Source of the DNA: Helichrysum umbraculigerum
Lineage: Eukaryota > Streptophyta > Magnoliopsida > Asterales > Asteraceae
NCBI GenBank assembly: GCA_949592205.1
Contig: CATIUR010000005.1
Location: 134,065,277-134,129,276, forward strand
Direction: 5' to 3'
DNA length: 64,000 nt
Positions 1 to 10,958 of the stretch are shown here, in pieces; position 1 is the first letter of the stretch, and each line of letters begins with the position of its first letter. The notes under the pieces are model-generated. The model searched no databases. It saw only the letters and a program-made list of their open reading frames with translations, and was not told where the DNA came from. Both the position numbers and the translations under genes were made by a program.

Positions 1-765
1 TTTTACCTAGGGGTGAGATACATGCTCGTTTTGTTTTACATGTGAACACAAGTATCAAAACAGCGCTATGTGCTACATGAGTTAATTTCATCTAATCAAT
101 TTAAAGTCCTCCATCACATAGTTTGTTAATATGATTTAGCGTGAATGTTAGTGTATGGTACCATATGGGATTGACAATCCCCGTCCGAGTTAGCAAGCAC
201 TAACCTGCCAAACGGACGCATTATCATTTGTTCAGTATTAGTGTTGATTAGGCACTCATAGGGAGGCACCTCGATCAGTTCCTTGAATGTGGATCCTGAC
301 CCCCTTAGTTAAGCTCAAACTATGGACTCATGGCTGCATGTACATTCATTATTTGTTTGATTACAAATCATTATATAAATCTTGTGGTTCATAAACCTCA
401 TTTACTCATATACACTTGTGAGCTCACCAGCTTTTTAGCTGACCTTTTAACATGTTATCTCAGGTACTCAGCAGTAGGTTGGACTGCCCATCAGGATACT
501 TTAGCTCGAGTCGCATGCAATCATTAAACATCAAGAGATTTCCTTGCATATCTATATTTTGTATAATTGAAAATGTACTAGAATCTCTCAGGGTAATCAT
601 GTGAACTCAATATAATGTAAACAGTTTGTAAACTCTTATGTTATATCAATGTATTTTGAAAATGACGCATATAGAGTCGTTCATTATATATCTTATGTGC
701 TTGATTATTGATTAGTCGTGCCCCGACCCGATTCGCTTCCGCAACCCGAATTAAGGGGTGCGACA
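1..765 (+). mobile_element. H: 3' part of the 5' LTR of a Tekay-type element
   Basis: This is the end of a long LTR that enters from outside the window. It is close in sequence to the reverse complement of the LTRs of element B (19793-22689 and 27866-30810), so H and B belong to one family. The LTR ends in GGGGTGCGACA at 765, followed two bases later by a tRNA-Met primer-binding site, so the element reads on the + strand. It carries the LTR stem-loop at 428-441. The 66-codon frame at 330-527 is LTR sequence, not a gene. Confidence 0.9.
428..441 (+). other. Conserved LTR stem-loop (H copy)
   Basis: CAGCT, loop TTTT, AGCTG, directly after CTCAC. An equivalent hairpin follows CTCAC in every tRNA-Met-primed LTR in the window, with different but still paired stems. 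It lies about 325 bp before the LTR end. Confidence 0.6.
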
Positions 766-768
766 GAT

Positions 769-780
769 TGGTATCAGAGC
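769..780 (+). other. H primer-binding site (initiator tRNA-Met type)
   Basis: TGGTATCAGAGC is the complement of the 3' end of plant initiator tRNA-Met, the usual primer of chromoviruses. It starts three bases after the LTR end and sets the + orientation of H. Confidence 0.93.
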
Positions 781-882
781 CTAAGTTTATAGTGAACTAG
801 GTTGCATTAGTGGGCCTAGACTATGACCGTTAGGCAGTATTTTCTGTTAAGTATGATTGGTTCAAGAGTTACATCATACAAG

Positions 883-921
883 TTTAATTTAACATAGCCT
901 GATCAACTATGTACAATTAAA
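883..921 (+). promoter_or_regulatory. Candidate dimerisation/packaging hairpin of H
   Basis: Arms TTTAATT and AATTAAA, a 2-nt internal loop, then arms ACATAG and CTATGT closing the 9-nt loop CCTGATCAA, which contains the self-complementary hexamer TGATCA. It begins 102 nt after the PBS. The same structure occurs at the same distance in B, C and E. Its function is inferred from resemblance to retroviral dimer-initiation loops. Confidence 0.55.
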
Positions 922-1092
922 TAAAGATGATGTAAGGCTTGAAATGGTTATGGTGGAATAGGAATACATTAGTGACTCTGACCACGAGAGAAACCGGGAC
1001 TCACAATTGTTTGTGCTAGACACTAATAAGACTATTATGTGATATATGTATATATACATACATAGCCATCGCTCAAGCACAATACGGTAGTC

Positions 1093-1098
<6 letters not shown>

Positions 1099-1155
<57 letters not shown>
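1099..1155. repeat. TA dinucleotide microsatellite
   Basis: About 28 uninterrupted TA units in the H leader at the border with G. The B leader has a shorter TA-rich stretch at the matching place (around 27520-27535), so the tract belongs to the family and expanded here. It also accounts for an apparent YI-repeat reading frame on the minus strand. Confidence 0.95.
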
Positions 1156-1158
<3 letters not shown>

Positions 1159-1494
1159 ATAAACATCAAATAGATAGTATATTTTATAGTAATTTATCCC
1201 TATATTTATATACATTTTAGTGCATTTATATGATTTTAGATACTTATTTTGTTAATATTTGCAGAGATGTATTTTAATTGAAGATTGAAGAAAAAGGAAC
1301 AAGAACGAATCCAAAACTGAAAGAAAATGAAGAAAATGAAGAAATGAAGAAAAATGAGTTAAACCTTGAAGAATTGAAGACTAAAAGTATTAAAATGAAG
1401 AATTGGGCCAAGAAAGAAGTTAAAGCCGTATATGAAGTTAAGAGAGTCCAAAAGTGAAGCCCAACCCGTTTTTAAGAATATTCTGGAATTCAGT

Positions 1495-1622
1495 CCAACC
1501 GGCGGTTGGAAATCCCAACCGGCGGTTGGAGTATTAGGGTTGTAAGGCGGTGGAGACACGTGGAGTTAGACCAGGATTCAAATTGATCCAACCGGCGGTT
1601 GGAGGTCCCAACCGGCGGTTGG
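1495..1622 (+). promoter_or_regulatory. Four-palindrome array upstream of the G TATA box
   Basis: Four perfect copies of CCAACCGGCGGTTGG at 1495-1509, 1515-1529, 1588-1602 and 1608-1622, with gaps of 5, 58 and 5 bp. The 3' LTR copy at 58959-59087 keeps three perfect copies and one with two changes. The array ends 18 bp before the TATA box, as expected for a U3 enhancer; that role is inferred. Confidence 0.75.
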
Positions 1623-1640
1623 AAGGTCTGCTAGAAAAAG

Positions 1641-1648
1641 TATAAATA
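1641..1648 (+). promoter_or_regulatory. TATA box of the G LTR promoter
   Basis: TATAAATA followed by GAGGC, duplicated in the 3' LTR at 59105-59112. It is a good plant TATA box; transcription would start about 30 bp downstream. Confidence 0.65.
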
Positions 1649-2553
1649 GAGGCTTAAGTTTAGATTTTTGATATACGATTCTTAGAATACAAAACCGATT
1701 ATTAGGGTTTAAGGTCGACTTAAGGTGCGATTTTGGAGGTCAAGGGGCTAGGGTTTGAAGGTTTTTAACCCTAGGAGAAGCTGGTTCGACAATTGGTTTG
1801 GTTTCTTTATCCTTGTAACTTTAATAACCTTATTGAGTTAATTTATGGATATTGTTTATTTGAATTACTTGTTAATTAGATTTTCGTTATAGTTATTTAA
1901 ATGAATGTTTATTGAGTTTATTATATGAATTATATGTTTATGTTGGAACTATATTATTGAATGTTTATTATACAAGAATTGTCTTTATTATGATATATTG
2001 ATGATTGTTCTTGACATAGTTAGATTGATTTATATTAAACGAGGATGACCATATTAAGTTTATATAAATTAAGTGATTGTGTTTATGTCTTGATCTTAAC
2101 CTTATGCGATAGACGAAGAATGATTCATTAATATAAAGTAATACTGTGATTCAAGCCTAACCTTAGAAATTGTATTAATAAACTGATGATAGATCTTATT
2201 AATTAGTGATACTTTGCGTAACCTTATGACTATATTGCTATGATGAAGATTAGCTTAACCTTAAGTATAACACCCCTCATTTCTATAAACAATTATAATA
2301 ATAATTATGACTCGGAAGCGTAGATTTTAAAAATATATCCATGCTTTACATTACCCTATAATGTAAATAAACTTTTTCAAACTAAATACATGACATTTCA
2401 ACAACTAGGTGTTATATAATTCAAAACAGGTCTTCAGTTATTAAACCAACATCAGAGTAATCCGTCTGTCAAACATTCCATCATTTCCAAGAACTTCCTG
2501 CCCAACCTAATGTGTCTCATCTATTATAACCTGTAGGAAGGACTGTAGTGGGG

Positions 2554-2568
2554 TTAGCATAACGCTAA
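2554..2568 (-). other. Conserved LTR stem-loop (A, left copy)
   Basis: TTAGC, 5-nt loop, GCTAA, followed on the + strand by GTGAG. The right LTR has it at 11247-11261. The stem sequence differs from those of H, B, C, E and F, but pairing and context are kept. Confidence 0.5.
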
Positions 2569-4039
2569 GTGAGTGAAACTATAATCGACAGTCCAACTTA
2601 GCACAACAATCTGTTTACATCAAATAACAATAAACAATCAATCATCATAAGGATCGGTGGTTCTTGAGAAACCATAATACCCGGGTGGTTCTCAAAGAAC
2701 ACTTAGCCATCATCTGTATTGGCCTATACAGAAATTACCGATAACTTGTTGTTAATCACACACGACCTAAATCTCTAAACCAACGTTTCAAGTTTCAAGA
2801 TTTCCTGTCGTCTATAATAACAATCAAGTCCAACCATTCATTCAAGTTGACCTCAGAATCTTACATACTAGCTCAAACAGCCAAGTAAGCAAACAACCAA
2901 ACTAACATGGCAAGCTATTTCAAACGAAAACATTATATCAAAGTAATACTATAATTACTTATTGTAACCAAATCATTACAACTAAATCACACTGAGGTTA
3001 CAGATCCACTCACCGAATACCTCAGTCGTCCACTCAGTAGTCTAATGTCACTGAGCCTTTCTCCACATCTGAGAATACAATGGAATAACACAAGTTAGTT
3101 AATTGTCTCAAATCTATATAACATTACTCCAATAGATTTACATCCACAATTCCAAACTACTCAATTCATATGAATTAATACAATCATCACAATTATCAAT
3201 ATCAAATCCATACTTACATAAATTCATGTCATGGTTTTTCAACAACATGTTTAGTCAATATAACATGATATTTAACTCCAATATCAACTTTCTTTGAATT
3301 AATCATTCTTAACTCATGTCAACAACAAGTATTCATCATATGCCACCAACATGAGCTTGAAACTTTACTAATCATTATAATCATCTATAATCATCATTAT
3401 CAACATAATCAATTGATACATCATCAATTACACTCTAATAACATAAGCTTACAAGCTTTGATTTTAGCATAATTAACTAAACCCATGAACTTTATTCATA
3501 AGTTTATATTGAATTCTTCACTTTTACATTAGGCTTCACCTATAATCATGATTTTAACATCAACTAAGCATTATATGATCATTACAAGCTTTAATTCATA
3601 GATTATCAACTAAACCCATAAACCATCTTTGATCATATATGAAATAAATCAACTTTATGCTAGGGTTTAGCTTACAATCATATAGTAATCATCAATTAAC
3701 AATTCTACAAGAATTACAAGCTTCAATTTTGTAACACCCCCAAATTTAATGATTTGCGGAAGCTTGATTTGGGTGTTACTAATCAATAACAAAGCACAAA
3801 GATATATAGTAAACGACTCTATATGCGTCGTTTTAACAAAATATATTGATAATGGAAATGTTTACAACATTTAAAGCTTTACAAAGCTCGAGTTTAAATA
3901 TAATGAGATTTCAGTACATAAGTACTTGTACAAAATATACTAATGCAAGAAAATCTCAATCGTCTGTATGCTGACTCGAGCTAAGGTCCTGAAGCAGAAA
4001 CATCCTACTGCTGGGTACCTGCGATATATGCTAAAAGGT

Positions 4040-4053
4040 CAGCTAGAAAGCTG
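4040..4053 (-). other. Conserved LTR stem-loop (S)
   Basis: CAGCT, 4-nt loop, AGCTG, next to GTGAGCTCACAGG, as in B and H. Confidence 0.55.
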
Positions 4054-4852
4054 GTGAGCTCACAGGTTTGAAATCAGTTAATATAGTATGAACCGCAAGA
4101 TTTAAATAATGAATTGCATCCAGCAATTAAATAATGAATTGCATCCAGCAATTAAATGATAGTCATCGTGTATACAGCCATGAGCACATAGTTGAGCTTA
4201 ACTCGAGGGCCGGGTCCCCTATAGAGAATTCCGGGCGAGGTGCCTCCACGAATGCCTAATCCACATTCGTCTTCCCAAACATTAGTATGTCCGTTTACCC
4301 GGTTAGTGCTTGCTAACCCGGACGAGGTGGGTCAATCCTATATGGTACCATATACTAATATTCACGCTACAACGTATTAACAACTATGCTGACGGAGGAC
4401 TTTAAAATGATTAGTTTCGAAAAACTCATGTAGTATATGAAAAGTTGGTACTTGCGTTCACATGTTAAAATTGAGCAATATATCACACCCCTGAGTAAAA
4501 CAGTAAAAGAGGGGCTATGAGACTCACCTGAGTCTGAATGCGTTTACACAAACGTAAGTTGATTAGCCGAATATGAAGTCCAAAGACTTGTAACCTGAGG
4601 GTGTCCACGACACGCGATGGTTATAATCATGATTGGGTATCTCAAAAGATCACCCTTGTAGTTGTTACACAACTATATATATGTCCAAATTACTACGATT
4701 TGGTTGATTTGTTAAGTGTTTGAAAACATGTACGGCCCGTTGGTGACGGATTTGTAATAATAATCTCAACTATTATTATTGTGATTTCGTGGCGTTTTAC
4801 TTTGAAAAATATGTTTCGATTGTGTTTTAGAAGCCGTTACGGAATCTAAGTA

Positions 4853-4941
4853 CGGGGGTCCGGGGGCAGCGCCCCTGGTAGCGGGGTCCAAGGGGCGGCA
4901 GCCCCTGGCGGGGTCCAAGGGGCAGAGCCCCTGGCTGGGGT
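4853..4941. repeat. GC-rich tandem repeat with snap-back units
   Basis: Three units of about 27-30 bp, each starting GGGGTCC and containing AGGGGC facing GCCCCT across 3-4 nt. It is a strikingly GC-rich island in AT-rich DNA. In the reverse frame it encodes LGPR-type repeats, which I take as incidental. Confidence 0.8.
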
Positions 4942-5113
4942 CGAGCTGCCAGGTCAGCTTGGAAAATTTTTATTTCTACTATATTGCTTTGACGAAAAAC
5001 GCATCTGGGATCTAAATTCGGGTAAAATCGAGTGATAATTTTCGAGTCTCGACACTTAGTAAAAATCTGAGTTTTCTGTGTTTTGCGACACAATATACGA
5101 CACAAAAGTGTTT

Positions 5114-5372
5114 ATGCGACACAAGGGTTGTGTCGCATAGGAATGCGACACAATGTCTATGCGACACAATGGTTGTGTCGCATAGATGCGAGATGCTGAT
5201 TCAACAACGACATAGTGATTGTGTCGTATGGGGTATGCGACATAGTGGTTGTGTCGCAGGACTTGCGACACTAATTCTCGGGTACGACACAAAATACGAC
5301 ACAGGGGAGTTTATGCGACACAAAGGCCAAAATACGACACAACATGCGACACAAGGCTTGTGTCGCATGGAT
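5114..5372. repeat. GCGACACAA palindromic minisatellite in S
   Basis: At least five palindromes with arms like ATGCGACACAA and TTGTGTCGCAT around 3 nt (5114-5138, 5159-5183, about 5209-5230, 5233-5257, about 5342-5366), with single half-units between them. Overlapping reading frames on both strands (5056-5477) are by-products of the repeat. Confidence 0.8.
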
Positions 5373-6887
5373 GAACACCAGCCCAGAAATCCGGCTGTCA
5401 CGATAATTCCGACCAAAAATCCATTTTAAACTCGTTTTTAAGCTATGAAATCGTGTTATATATTTAGTAAGGGACATATATATGTTATATAAACAATCAC
5501 AAGTGAAAAATACTAAGAATCGAGAGATTTCGGGATTTTGTCGGAAACTTACAATTTGCCGAAATGAAAATCCGGAAAGGTAGAAATGTAGATCGTTGCG
5601 AGGTGGTCGTGAATCTCTAAAATTATTGATGATCCGAGTGCGTTTGATTATGTTATTTTGCGATTTTTGAGGATGTGGTGATTTGGTGATTTTTGGAGAA
5701 AAAGAAAGATAGAGAGAGAAGTTGGGAGGTGAAATGAAAGAGAAAGAAAGAGAGAGGTGGGGTTTTGTGAAAGCCTCACCTTTTTCAGCTCCGCAATTGC
5801 GCTCCGCGCGGTGTTCGTTTTCTCCGTCTTTTAACGTTTCAATAAATATTTTACATATTAAATGGTAAGTTTTAAAATACGAATTATTACGCGATATTTT
5901 ATTTAAACATTTTACAATTCCATTTATATTTAAGTTATAAAATGTAAGTTTGTTTATTTAGTTTGCGCGTTTTAAACATTTTGAATTGTGTACGATCTGT
6001 TTGTACGATACGATTGACTACGAAATATTATCATAATAATATTTTTGACATAAAGCGTTATTTAATAAAATTGGTCACCAACGTCCGTATTAAATTGAAT
6101 CGAAATACATTCGATTTAAATTGCGTACGATTTAATCAAATCGCATTTTCGTATATATTCAACGATATATATAATTCGATACATTAATTAGCCTAACACA
6201 GAACTAATTACATGTATTAACATATGATTAGGCACTAATTACTAGTCCTAATTTGGCGGGTGTTACAAATTTAACCTTAATCAGGCTAATTCAATCAAAT
6301 ACCCAAAAACCCAATTTCTAGGGTTTATGAAATTCAAAGATTAATACTTACAAAGTGTTTATAAGGATGAGAGGATGATCAAATCACGTTATTGCAACTT
6401 GAATCAAAGTTTTAAGGCTTCAATTTCAACTCACAACTTGTTTTCAAGTTTACAAGTAGTCCTGTGGTGTATACGTACGGCCAGAGTGATATATCAAGAA
6501 GAACATGAATTGATTTTTGCAAACGATTGATGATTATGGTTTAAGTTTAGGGTTTCAATCTTTCTCTAGCTCTCAATCGATGATACTGGAATTTTGGTGA
6601 AGTTTAGTACGTATTACACACATATATTAGAAATATGTGTACTAGTTTTGTCCCCCGTACTTATCATTACCTGGAACTTAAAAACCAATTGCGGGGAAAC
6701 ATTATTTTATTTTATCGTCAACTGAATTAATTTAAAACAATCAATAATTTATTAATCACAATAAATTATTCGACTCATTTCCTCATTTATTTTCAAAAAA
6801 CAAATGAAACTATTTTCTGACACATTAATAATAATTCACAGTCAGAAATTATTAAAATACTACTAGACCCAAAGACCGGGTGTTACA

Positions 6888-6924
6888 AATCTCTCCCCCT
6901 TAAAGAGATTTCGCCCTCGAAATC
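6888..6924 (-). promoter_or_regulatory. A polypurine tract and pre-PPT hairpin
   Basis: On the minus strand, AAGGGGGAGAGA directly precedes the 3' LTR. Upstream of it, GATTTCG and CGAAATC form a hairpin with a 4-nt loop (6907-6924). B, C, E and F have AATTTCG/CGAAATT at the same place; the outer base pair has changed on both sides in A. Confidence 0.75.
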
Positions 6925-9900
6925 TGATCACGCTTAATCAATCTAGTGAAATATAATCACACATTTCATTTCACTAATACTATACTTTTCATACATTTCT
7001 AACCACATAATTATTCATTACTATATGCACACAAGATGTGGTTATAATTTATTTCACTTATGCATATCATCCTTATGCATAACTTTAGTCATGCAACTAC
7101 CAAAATGTACTTACATATATTTAACCACTCATACACTAATTGTGTATACATCTTATCAACTTACACACCACCAGTGTGTACTTTAATTAAATTCACACAA
7201 ACACATAAGTTGTGCTTTGTTCTATACTTAGTTTATTAACGCAAGATGCAATATTCATCATAATATGCAGCATCTTCAACTATTTAATCACAAATACACA
7301 CATCAAACGTTACTCCCGTGAGTAACTTATAAATATAGATACACGTTTTTAATTCTTTCCACATTCACATATCCAAATGTACATGTTTCTATCCTTTCCC
7401 CCTGCACAAATACTGTGCATATATCCTGTCTCTAATAAGTTTAAATAACCACTTTACATGACCATTCATACTTAGCCATGTTAACCATTCAAACGTATAA
7501 TCACTTTCATCTTTATCACAACAACAACAGCAACAAGTGGTACTGAATACCACAACATGTATCTTATCAATAAAGATTTAACTTAATTCACTACTAGCAA
7601 TTTAGCTAACAACTTACTAGAATTTCCAACATTGCAACTATTTAATCATCACTTTACCTAGGTTATATGAAATTCTTTTCTCTAAAGGAATCCAATTCAT
7701 ATAACCATCAACACATAGGAATAACCATTAAGCCTTATGTAGAGGTCAATTTCTATGGTAATACCATTATCACATAATCAATTAGCATCCTTTCACATCC
7801 ATTCGGACACTAAATCAACACCTGCTAATACCATGCGCTATCAGCATAGGTATTTCAACAACACAAGGTGTTGTCACTAGTCATCTATTCAACAATATCA
7901 ACACAATATTAATTGCAGTCAACTGACCTCTACTTTGCTTAAATCAGCTTTTAATTATCACTAGTTGCAATTAACCATATACACATCACTTGTACCTTAG
8001 GTACCATATTAACAACTATTAATGGTTTACTACTCTTTCATTTCAGTCAATCATTGACTATTTCTCAACTACAGGTCAACATATCTTACCAGTTATTTTA
8101 AATCACTTTAACTTTATCTGGTACTTAGTAACCTCAACAACTCCATGTGAAATGGCATAATATAAATACGTTGGCCAGACGTCATCATATTATGTCAGTC
8201 ACACTTCATTCTCAGGCCACTTCATACCATCCTTCTTCAAAGTTATTACTCTTTACTCTCACATGTCTCACAAATGTGATATTCAAATTTACACACATAT
8301 ACAACATCTTAACCACAGGCATACAACCAAGTATTAACTTGCTACTATTTTCAACTTATCACGTTGAATAAAAACTACTCACATAATCAGGTAATTATAA
8401 TTCTTTTCACTATTTCATTAGCACAGATGTAATGTCCAACACAATTACATCAATCAACACTTTTATTATCCGATTCAATATCAATTTCTAGTTACATTTC
8501 TTTAACATGGATGTAATATCCAACAACTACATCCATCAACATTATTTAACACTTATAGTACATTTAGTACTAAGCACTTAATCAAAACTATGTGTAATAC
8601 TCAACACATATTCATCAATTTATACACCTTTAGTTGATTTACAATTGAGCATTTCATGTTCAACTATCATATAATGTATACTCATATACTTATTCTTTAA
8701 CTCTCCAAATGCTCAATTCAGTCAAGTTTAATGTTCTACATGATTCAAGTACTTCATCATGTTCAGCTAATTCACATAACCTGATCCACATAATCCCATA
8801 CTCAACATTTACTAACCCTGGTTAGCAACAATCAACTATACCAGTTGCTACCCGATTTTGCATTTAATTTAACTACCTGAGAACAACACATACACAATAA
8901 CATATGTGAACCTCTTAAAACAAGTTCCGATCACACTCATTTGGTTCATTAATAATTAGTTAGACTCACACTAACTATCACTTATTTGTCTTAACTCAAC
9001 AACTTCAAAATTTCCTTGTACCAACACATTTGCACATAATTTAATTATTTGAATCATTGCAAATTTCATCAAAAGGACATTACCATTGGAAAGTAGACTC
9101 TCTCACATTTCCGGCGATATAAAGAACATCAAAAACGGAGTTACGGTTCATCTTCTATGATCATTTTAAAATTGACCTCCTGAATCCCCAACGAATCCGC
9201 CGGATTCAATATGAATCCGCCGGATTCACCCCAATTTTGACAAAAATTTCATTTCCCGAACCTCTCAAACCAATCCGGTCCACCCAATCCGCCGGATTCA
9301 ACCTGAATCCGCCGGATTGGACCCAGTACAGCAGATCTGCATAACCTTTTGCATAATTATGAAATTCAAACGCGCATATCTCCTAAACCGTAAAGAATTA
9401 GACTCTGAAATTTTGCAGGCACCTTTATATAGTCAAAATGCAACTTTCCATTTTTCCACTTTTTCAAATTTCACGTTTATCAAGAAAACGGACGTATAAC
9501 TCATTTTTGACCATTTTAGCTCATTTTGGTGACACGTCAAATTTCAAATGGCTTGGTTTCTGACTTCCATCCTTTGCCAACATGTTTCTACATACATTTG
9601 TGACGTGTGGGCATATTCATCACCCTCATATACCCATTCTATCATATTTTGAATCGTTGACCCGTTTGAGGGTCCAATTGGACACTTTCACCAATTTCAA
9701 CCATTTTGACTACATTAACACTTTCAACCCATCTTCCCACTATATGTAGGACTTAAAGTTACTGTATCATTCATTATACTCAAACCACCACTCGTTTCAA
9801 CCATTTAACCACTAAGTGACCCATTTGGGCACTTTAACAACCCATTTGGGTTTCAACCCATATAACTACCATTTCATCACCCATTTCACATTACTTTGAC

Positions 9901-10943
9901 TATTATAAGTCAAACTAACCCACTTTCACTATTGGTGTCCTATTATACCCTCAAAACACCAATTTCACATAAAATTCCTTATGTTTCAACCAATTACAAC
10001 AAGTTTTCAACTTTTACTTCTTTTTCAAACTTGTCAACGCATATCAAGGCTCGTTGACCACTTTGACTTTCTACTTTACCACTTTTAATAGCTAGATCAT
10101 AATTCAACCACAATCATGATCAAGGCCAAACACTTAAACATCTAGCCACATTTATCACTTTATTACATAGTCATCACAAAATTTGACTCTACCAGTTTCG
10201 ACTTTGACTTTTCCAAGTCAAATGCACACATTCCAATCAATGGACACTTTTTAAATTAAACAACAACTTGACTCCAAATCACATCCATCGAGATGCACCA
10301 ACATCTCCTTAATTTCACTACTTGGAGTTATATCAATTTTGGTTATCAAGATTTACTACTACACTTAATCACATTGCTCCCAAAATCATTATTTCACAAG
10401 AGCAAGTAATTCCAAATACACAATTTATACAACCAATTTCATACTTTAATTTTATATTGTAGACACACTTAATTCCACATAATACAACCATTACACCTTA
10501 TTCAACAATGTGTCTACACAATTCAATTACTTCAAGTTCACTCAAAATTACCCATTAATATTCCTATCATTATATTAACAAGTAATAATCATCAACAACT
10601 CACAATTGGGGATTCATATCAGTCTGACTCGATTTACTTTACTATTACTCATATCATAGCAAAGTAAACAATTCAAGCTTATTGAAATTCACCAAGCTTA
10701 TCGAAAAGTACCTGATACACTTAGGCCCACGAGTATTGAGGAATCATTGAGAATACTCTTAAGTTCCTCAATTTCCTCCATCTCTACAACCAAAACAACA
10801 ATCTTGCAACTTGTTATAGGTTAGTACATATTCAATAACCAATTTCTCATACAACCACTAAACCCACATCCTGGAATGTTTGACACAACACAATCAAAGT
10901 TTAGGATTGAACATCCTATCATGTCCAATTCGCCCAAACTATT
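6925..10943 (-). mobile_element. A internal region, non-coding
   Basis: About 4 kb of AT-rich sequence without a recognisable gag, pol or other protein. The 60-74-codon frames at 8147 and 9317 have no family features. The only notable structure is the palindrome array at 9193-9319. The leader has a small hairpin, TAGGAT and ATCCTA around 5 nt (10902-10918), but not the dimerisation hairpin of H, B, C and E. Confidence 0.7.
9193..9319 (-). repeat. Four-palindrome array of A
   Basis: Two copies of GAATCCGCCGGATTC (9193-9207, 9213-9227), then two copies of its AATCCGCCGGATT core (15-bp units 9285-9299 and 9305-9319). The gaps are 5, 57 and 5 bp. The geometry equals that of the G LTR array although the palindrome differs. 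Confidence 0.75.
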
Positions 10944-10955
10944 GTTCTGATACCA
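10944..10955 (-). other. A primer-binding site
   Basis: The minus strand reads TGGTATCAGAAC, one mismatch from the tRNA-Met PBS of B, C, E and H. It is 3 bp from the start of the right LTR at 10959. Confidence 0.8.
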
Positions 10956-10958
10956 ACT

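Larger units (their letters stand above)
781..1156 (+). mobile_element. H leader, first part
   Basis: This is untranslated leader, homologous to the leaders of B (27236-27850 reversed), C (31864-32154) and E (reversed, ending at 41103). It contains the candidate dimerisation hairpin at 883-921 and ends in a TA microsatellite. G is inserted at 1157. The leader resumes at 60201, where it matches the part of the B leader that follows its own TA stretch (around 27470-27530). No coding frame is seen. Confidence 0.85.
3730..6267 (-). mobile_element. S: solo LTR of a Tekay-type element
   Basis: A single 2538-bp LTR, from TGTAACACCCCC to GGGTGTTACA on the + strand, flanked by AATTT at 3725-3729 and 6268-6272. 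No PBS, PPT or internal sequence is present, so it is the product of LTR-LTR recombination. It shares with the LTRs of H, B and E the CTCGAG-containing segment, the stem-loop (4040-4053) and the AGCCCC/GGGG module near 4484-4529, which set its orientation. It holds a GC-rich tandem repeat and a set of GCGACACAA palindromes. Confidence 0.9.
2266..6887 (-). mobile_element. A 3' LTR (left copy), interrupted by solo LTR S
   Basis: 2266-3729 and 6273-6887 form one LTR matching 10959-13036. S (3730-6267) and the second AATTT (6268-6272) lie between. The LTR stem-loop is at 2554-2568. No coding potential is seen. Confidence 0.88.

Noticed and set aside
769..780. tRNA genes suggested by tRNA-like words at several PBS
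   Set aside because: Only 12-18-nt primer complements are present, with no cloverleaf or pol III boxes.
907..1215. 102-codon minus-strand frame with YI repeats
   Set aside because: It is a translation of the TA microsatellite at 1099-1155.
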